DNA from: Saururus chinensis
Taxonomy: Eukaryota > Streptophyta > Magnoliopsida > Piperales > Saururaceae
Assembly: GCA_035235625.1 (NCBI GenBank)
Contig: CP141140.1
Span: forward strand, 13,908,685 to 13,972,684
DNA: 64,000 bases
Direction of reading: 5' to 3'
A program made the position numbers and the translations under genes. This document shows, piece after piece, positions 55,272-64,000 of the stretch. The notes beneath the pieces were generated by a model. That model did not search any database. It saw only the letters and a program-made list of their open reading frames with translations, and was not told where the DNA came from. Each line of letters starts with the position of its first letter. The stretch's first letter is position 1.

Positions 55272-56089
55272 TTGGGGTCCCTATTTTGGCTGGTCAGCCT
55301 AAGACCTGAAAACGGTTTGCATGACACTCAAGGGGTGGAACCTTTAGACACGAGGCCATTATCTGGGCAGTTGAGTGAAAATTGGACGACAACATGTTTA
55401 AGGGAAAACTACTCATAAGTCCTCATTGTCGTAGTTAATATGCATCATATCCCGACCAAACTATTAATGTTTGGCACATCCTATCTTTGTGTTTTTTATA
55501 CCTTCTAAGTACTACATTTTTACACGGATGTCATTATTTATTTTTAAAACCCAATATTACCCCTGTTCTTTTCCCTTCCATTTTTCGGTGGCTGAAAGTT
55601 ATTCTCCGCTCGTAGCTCTCCTCAATCGTTTCCGTTCTTGATCAAATCTGGCCCCATCTTCTCTTTTCTACTGGCCAAAGCATCATATTGTTGTTTCTGT
55701 ACCGGGGTTAGAATTGTTGGTCACGGCAACGAGCTCGGCGGACTCAAAGCTCCGCCACGAGGGCTACCAGACCTCAAGATCTGGGTACCCATAGGGCAGA
55801 TCATCTTCCTCGTCCTCCACCGGACCTAGGCCAGCCTCCGTCCAGCTAGCACTTGGAGATGTCGGAGGATGTAACCCCCATGTATATTTAAAAATAGAAA
55901 AGGTTGAACCCAGTCTGGGTCTGAGTCCAACTCAAACTCGTTGGGTGGCTGTTCACAGGGAGAGTCCCCCAGCATCAGTCGGAGTGGGAGAAGGAGATCT
56001 CCTTCTCCCCTACGACTCCTGCCCTCCTCCTCCACGATCCTCCTTCCCTTCCCCTCCAGGTCTCTTCCCCCCCTCTTTATAAAGAGAAG
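55272..56089. other. Spacer between duplication copies, no supported gene
   Basis: GC-rich patches occur at 55640-55850 and 55920-56060. Frames of about 60-70 codons are present on both strands, but none shows a domain or splice context that I can defend. Confidence 0.35.
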
Positions 56090-56268
56090 ATATTAGGTAC
56101 CTATAAAGTACCAACGTGGCATGCCTATCACCAATTAGGATTTAAGATATCATCATCTTTCCTATTAAGTAGGCTATTTTTAAGGAGTTAACTGACAAAC
56201 TTGTGAATAAGTCAGTTTTTGATTGGTGATAGGCACAACCACATTGGTACCCTATCTGTACCTAATAT
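56090..56268. mobile_element. MITE with 50-bp inverted ends (179 bp)
   Basis: The left arm opens ATATTAGGTACCTATAAAGT and the right arm in complement opens ATATTAGGTACAGATAGGGT. The match continues through ACCAACGTGG or ACCAATGTGG to GCCTATCACCAAT, about 50 bp in all. It is non-coding. Confidence 0.8.
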
Positions 56269-59250
<2,982 letters not shown>

Positions 59251-59251
59251 T

Positions 59252-59391
59252 TAAGGTCGGTTGCGTGAGCCTAGGCCTACTGAGCAATCTGAAGGACCAC
59301 GCTACTCACAGGGCAAATGCCCCGTGAGTAGCATGGGCCATTAGATATAAATCAGCTGAGCATGAGCCCAGGCTCACCTCAACTGCCCTCA
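59252..59391. mobile_element. Foldback MITE (about 140 bp)
   Basis: The outer arms pair as GGTTGCGTGAGCCTAGGC against the complement of GCCCAGGCTCACCTCAACTG. The centre is a strong hairpin: CGCTACTCACAGGGC and GCCCCGTGAGTAGCATGG around 59299-59339. Nearly the whole element can fold on itself. Confidence 0.7.
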
Positions 59392-61505
59392 TATAAAAAT
59401 GGTGTGAATAAATGTGTTTAGAGAAACTCTGCGTAACAAAGTAATTGCCTTAGACTTTGCTACAAAGTGACACGTAAGGATAATTGCGTTACAAAGCAAG
59501 ATATTTTTTCAACGGTACTGCTGAGACTCTAAGTTGCGGTACATTGGAGATTTCCCGTGTACTTTATGTAAATGCATGAAGCCTAATGGCATTTTTCGAT
59601 ATTTTGATAATTTCTTCCTTTCCCTTCATTTTTTAGCTAGTTATGCACTCGACCAATATTCTTGTTATCGGTTCCATAAGCCACCACCCTTCATTTGTAA
59701 AAGTCTCGCTCTTGACTCTTCTTCTTTTAGCTAATTATGCTTTGACTCTTGTGGTTGATTATACTCTTGAGCAAGTATTAAAGTATAATAATACTCTTTG
59801 TAATATTTAACTTATAAAATCTACTATAGGACAAATTTTAACCTATAATTTTACTATACTCTAAAAAATTATAGTAAAATCATACTCTACAAAATCAATA
59901 ACAAACCTTGTAGTACATTGTGGCAATACCTAAAATACAAAATCAATAATAAACCTAAAATAAAATCATATTCTACATATAATCCTAAAGTAAGATTATA
60001 TTGTATAGTAAAATTATCCTTTACAAGTATTCTAAAGTATAATAATACTCAAAAGCAACTAATTAATTTATAACTAAAAGAATAATAATACTTTATGTAA
60101 TAGTAAAAACATAAAACAGATACTCTAAAGTATAATAATAATCTTATGAAGATTATACATTAATCAATAAAAAATAAACATTAATAAATCTGAGTAAAAC
60201 CCAAAACAAAACTATCAATACCCAAATGAAGTTCATCGCACGATTATCATCAAATCTCCTTCTCTCGGAGCTTCCTCTTTCCTTATTTTGGCGACGGTCT
60301 CACAGTTTCACCATTGGGTGATGGAGACAGGCGCGGTGGATCAGAGCCATTTGTTGTTGGAGGTGTTGAGGAAGTGATCCGAGTACTGATGCTGGTGGTG
60401 GCCGGCTGCTGTAGAACACTGCATCTGCCTTCCCATGGCGTTCATTATGATCGTTGTCGGCTGGTGCACGGGCCACCGGCTAAGGAGGAGAGTGAGGAGA
60501 GAGAGCGAGGAAGGGAGACTGAAATCCGGCTTTGGGTGTCTGGCAGTCTGAGGTGAAACTCAATCAAATCCCCACTATAATTCCCCTGCTAAATTTTGCC
60601 GTTTACCTGCCGAGCCCCTGCCCTCCATCCCGCCTTCGAAGAAGACGACATCAATTAGAACTGAGGGATACGCGTCGTGGGGAGAGGGAACAAAGTTTCG
60701 TCTCTTACCGTCAAAAACATACCAAAAGACCAAAATCAGACCACCACCCTCATCGTTAGATTCAACAAAATTTATCAAAAAAACAAAATGTTAGTTGATT
60801 TGTTTAATAAAGCTAATTATAAATCTATTTCTCTTTCCTTTGTTAATTAAAAAATAATTAATTATTATTTAAATAATTTTCCCTTTATTAAAATGTTGTA
60901 TATGGGATCCGAAGTACTAAAATATAGAACAGTGCGTGTGGCAGATGGTGAAACAGTTGGACTATTTGGCAGAGTTTGCTCCGTTGTCTGTATTTTATAA
61001 TTTTATGTCAATTTTTGAAGAAGACATGTTTAGAGACACTGACATCGGTGCCTCCGGGCTTGTAGTTACATCTGTTCCGTAAGTTCAACCTCACTGCTAA
61101 AAGCTTGCGCACTCCATTTTGTGAAAGATTCAATGTAGGAATTTAGAAAGCTGCCTCATTGCCAATGCCAGGCGCAAGGGAAGGGGCGGGCCTTTCACCT
61201 TTTCTGGGCCTCATGAATGCGGTGTCAGGACGTGCCTTGTCCAGTACTGTCAGATGTATATTGGCTGCTGTATTTCATTTTTTGCTAATTATTCCACTAC
61301 TGTCAGATGTATATTGGCTGCTGTATTTCTTGAATCCTAATCATTTTTTTGTACTACTGTACTGACTGAAACCTAATTATAAGTCAGAATATTTCACACT
61401 TCAGATCAGAGGTCGAACAAAGGATTACACCCGCAGGTGGACATGAACGACCCTGTCGTTCGTTTCTGGTTCTTCCTTTCGAGAAGCCAAATTATAGTCA
61501 CTACC
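59392..61505. other. Spacer before the right duplication copy
   Basis: 59750-60190 is built of variants of CTAAAGTATAATAATACT and its relatives. 60230-60700 is GC-rich but shows no exon. At about 61246 and 61299 a 31-bp phrase (CTGTCAGATGTATATTGGCT...) is repeated in tandem, 53 bp apart. Confidence 0.4.
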
Positions 61506-61983
61506 TGAAATTCCTGCTACTGTTTTGAGTCTAGAACCCGCTCATTAACTGGGAACCTGATGAAAAGTCTACAACCTGGCAGAGGTGGGTGTGGGATTAG
61601 ACCGGGCGAATGCTGCCATCTCTTCCCCATCTGAGTCATAGACTCGCACAAACGACCTTGCCAACACCCAAATTGACCCCTATAGTATGGCCGTAATTCT
61701 CGATCACCAATGCCAGGATCTGACATGGTGTGTGATATTTTGCAACTGCTATTTGCAGTTAAGATCATGGAATGGCTTGTTAGAGTCGCCAATCACCAAT
61801 GCATTCAGAAGTTGGAACAAGTTTTGCCATGTTAATGTGCAAACGACGTGAGAGGCTGGGAGCATTAAAGCTGATCAGGCGGATAAGATGATAGGAAGAT
61901 GAAGTAGATTCTAGACGCCAATACTCTCATTTCAACTTACATCAATCTAATTCTGTAATCTGGATCCTATTTACCTGCCCTAC

Positions 61984-62151
61984 GAGAAATTTTTGAGTGT
62001 GCGCCGCACACTTTGTTGGCCGTGTATTTTACCAATTACAAAATGACTCACTAGCATTTATAATCAATTGCTAGCTGATGTCACATAACTATGCTAATGA
62101 GTCATGTGTTGAATGGTGAAATACACAGTCAACAGGGTATGCGACATATAC
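61984..62151. mobile_element. MITE insertion in the right duplication copy
   Basis: It is present here and absent from the left copy, where the site reads GGCCTACAGCCC without interruption (about 52683-52694). The insert is flanked by TAC on both sides. Long inverted arms pair GTGTATTTTACCAATTACAA on the left with the complement of TTGAATGGTGAAATACACAG on the right, and ATGACTCA with TGAGTCAT. Confidence 0.85.
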
Positions 62152-62242
62152 AGCCCTACCCTTGGGGTACGCTTATCTTTTTAATGCTACAGGAAGCTGG
62201 GACCGTGGGTGGAAGAAAAGTGAAGATTGCAAAGCTATGAAT

Positions 62243-62801
62243 TGTTAGAAGTGGGCATTATATTAAATAGGTTAAGCCTATATCATTTAGATGAGCATGA
62301 TAATATTTATGTGGGTCAAGCTCATATTACTTAAATGGGTTAAGCCCATATGGTAGAGAGAGCCCAAGCTCACTTTGTGTTGTATGAGAATAACACATGT
62401 GAATTGGTTGAAAAAGTAAATAATCTCACATCGCCTAGATGAAGATGATAGTGTTAATATATAAGACATTAGTTTGGTCTTTCAAGTTAGGCCATTGGGC
62501 CAACCCACTTTTGTGGGAGAGATAAATGTTGGACCCATGCACCTAGGTGGGTTAACCTACATGCACGCCGCCGCCGTTCAGCCGGTTTGGTTTGGTTTTC
62601 TATTTATTTAGTTTGATTTTATATTAATCAAAATGGGTCTAGTTTGTTTTTGTCTTATTCTGTGAGGCAGACGCCTAAGAGTCTTAAGCACTGTTAAGAA
62701 AGGCGAATTATGCCTTAAGGACAGATCGACTTGCTTGATTCAATTATAATTTTTCCAGTAAGATTTCTCATCACCGTAATTACAAAGGTACAAAAATAAC
62801 A
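62243..62801 (+). mobile_element. Solo LTR (559 bp)
   Basis: It starts TGTTAGAAGTGGGC and ends AAAAATAACA, with TGTTA/TAACA inverted ends. Flanks are TGAAT (62238-62242) and TAAAT (62802-62806), a 5-bp duplication with one mismatch. The left duplication copy has the unfilled site TGTGAATTACCCCAA. No internal retrotransposon coding follows, so this is the product of LTR-LTR recombination. The words AATCTCACATCG and TATATAAGACATTAG inside are typical of plant LTR promoter regions. Confidence 0.8.
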
Positions 62802-63701
62802 TAAATAACCCCAATAAGAACATAAAACCACTGATCCTACCAGCTAAACGCCTACCTTGGGCTTTGACCTTTTTGGACACACTGAAGTTATTGGGTATGC
62901 TGATCACGTTCTAATTTTTAAAATTGATTACCTGGCCCTCTTATAGTTAACTTTTACATTACAAAAAAGGCCAAATTGTCACTTCTGCAATACATAGAAA
63001 ATTTTCGATAGTGAAAAGATTGGTAACCTAAGATAATTAACATATTCATAACTGAAGGGAGCAAGGAGCTCTGCAAATGGACATGATCTTTGTATCTCTC
63101 TCCTTTCTTTCGTTGAACGATCTGATATTTGGGTGGGTATGATCTATGGTATGGATGGAAGAATGCGTGTCCTATGGGATTTTTTATTTGTATAATTGTA
63201 TTCTGTTTAGTGGCTACATGCTAAAATGGCAATGTACCGTTGCATGGGAACTAATTTTCAAGCCAAGAAATTCGAATCTCCAGTTTAGCTTATTAAGTTT
63301 ATTGGTTTTAATGCAGTCAGTAACGCTCTGGGGAATTGAAAAGGACATTAAAAATTTATCAACTTGAAACCCAAATGAATGTCGCTATTTCAACCCCATA
63401 ATATGCTTAAAGCAACCCTATTGCTTGTGCACCCCAAAAAAATTTAAAAAATACTTATGTATACCCCTCCCCACCCCATATATTTTTAAGTAAAAAAATT
63501 TCCGGTAGCGAAGTCGACTGCGACGGCCAGCAGAGTTGCGCGGCCAGTGGCTTGCAACTCTATTTATGGGAGTCGTAGGTTGGGTGGGAAATAGATGTGT
63601 TCCCACCCAAGTAATAGATTGAACACATCTATTTTCCACCTAAGTAATAGACGTCTAATTGAGACAATGGCAGAATGAAAAGAGGATATTGGAAGAAACA
63701 A

Positions 63702-63885
63702 GTATTCCCTCTATCCGTTATTAATATTTATAATTAAAAAAATTGATAATTTTTATTAAATGGTGAAATTTATATTTTAAAAAATAAGTTTATGATATTT
63801 TTTTAAGTACCTAATTATTTAAATTGAATAAAATAAAATAATTTTTTTTACCAAATAAAGTTATTATTATAAAATAGAAAAAGTA
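63702..63885. mobile_element. MITE family A, copy 5 (shared with the left duplication copy)
   Basis: It starts GTATTCCCTCTATCCGTTAT, contains AAGTTTATGATATTTTTTTA and AGTACCTAATTATTTAAATT, and ends near AAAATAGAAAAAGTA. It is the positional counterpart of the copy at 54967-55155. Confidence 0.75.
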
Positions 63886-64000
63886 TGTGAAACAATTATA
63901 GTTGGAAAAGTGATGAAGGTTGTTCTCAAGGTTAATAACAAATGAGCTTACTTTGCTGATCTCAACAGCTCGGGTGTACGATATGTATCAAAGACAAATG

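Larger units (their letters stand above)
61506..63975. repeat. Large direct duplication, right copy
   Basis: Collinear with 52213-55271. Compared with the left copy it has two insertions, a 168-bp MITE (61984-62151) and a solo LTR (62243-62801), and lacks the 1.3-kb middle segment. Outside these the two copies match with scattered substitutions. The shared sequence stops at CTCAACAGCTCGGGT, after which the two sides differ. Confidence 0.9.

Overview
This window is nuclear DNA from a flowering plant, most likely a broad-leaved (non-grass) one. The genes are split by GT-AG introns, their proteins belong to plant families, and the space between them is AT-rich and packed with plant transposable elements, relics and MITEs. 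I cannot name the species.

Four host genes are supported, all on the + strand. (1) The last six exons of an Elongin A gene (6214-8325); its first coding exon or exons are missing and probably lie left of the window, beyond two decayed Ty3/gypsy relics (about 1140-4425 and 4900-5750). (2) A two-exon CYP82-type cytochrome P450 (21312-24042), 525 aa. (3) A seven-exon DUF616 gene (MUCI70/TOD1-like probable glycosyltransferase, 28530-33772), 437 aa. (4) A nine-exon HAD-like hydrolase (HDHD3-like, 46443-51999), 267 aa. The reading frame closes across every splice junction. The genes are unrelated in function and do not form an operon or an obvious cluster.

Mobile DNA fills most of the rest. The clearest element is a complete but dead Ty1/copia retrotransposon on the minus strand (35569-41439), with 651-bp LTRs and a perfect AGGTG target duplication. 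Three non-autonomous hAT elements have 8-bp target duplications: 6731-7201, inside an Elongin A intron; 8767-11277, carrying two internal minisatellites; and 43466-44104. MITE family A (ends like TACTCCCTCCGTCC) has at least six copies. MITE family B (ends carrying CATGAGCCCA) has four copies. Single-copy MITEs or foldbacks lie at 24597, 33193, 56090, 59252 and 61984. A degraded piece of plastid 23S rRNA gene (44833-45116) is a nuclear plastid insertion.

The right end holds a direct duplication (52213-55271 and 61506-63975, shift about 9.3 kb). Comparing the copies shows later insertions in the right copy (a 168-bp MITE and a 559-bp solo LTR) against empty sites in the left copy. I found no CRISPR, bacterial-type operon or clearly new biochemical system. 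The most unusual points are the minisatellite-bearing hAT element, the duplication with datable insertions, and the loss of the C-helix tryptophan in the P450.
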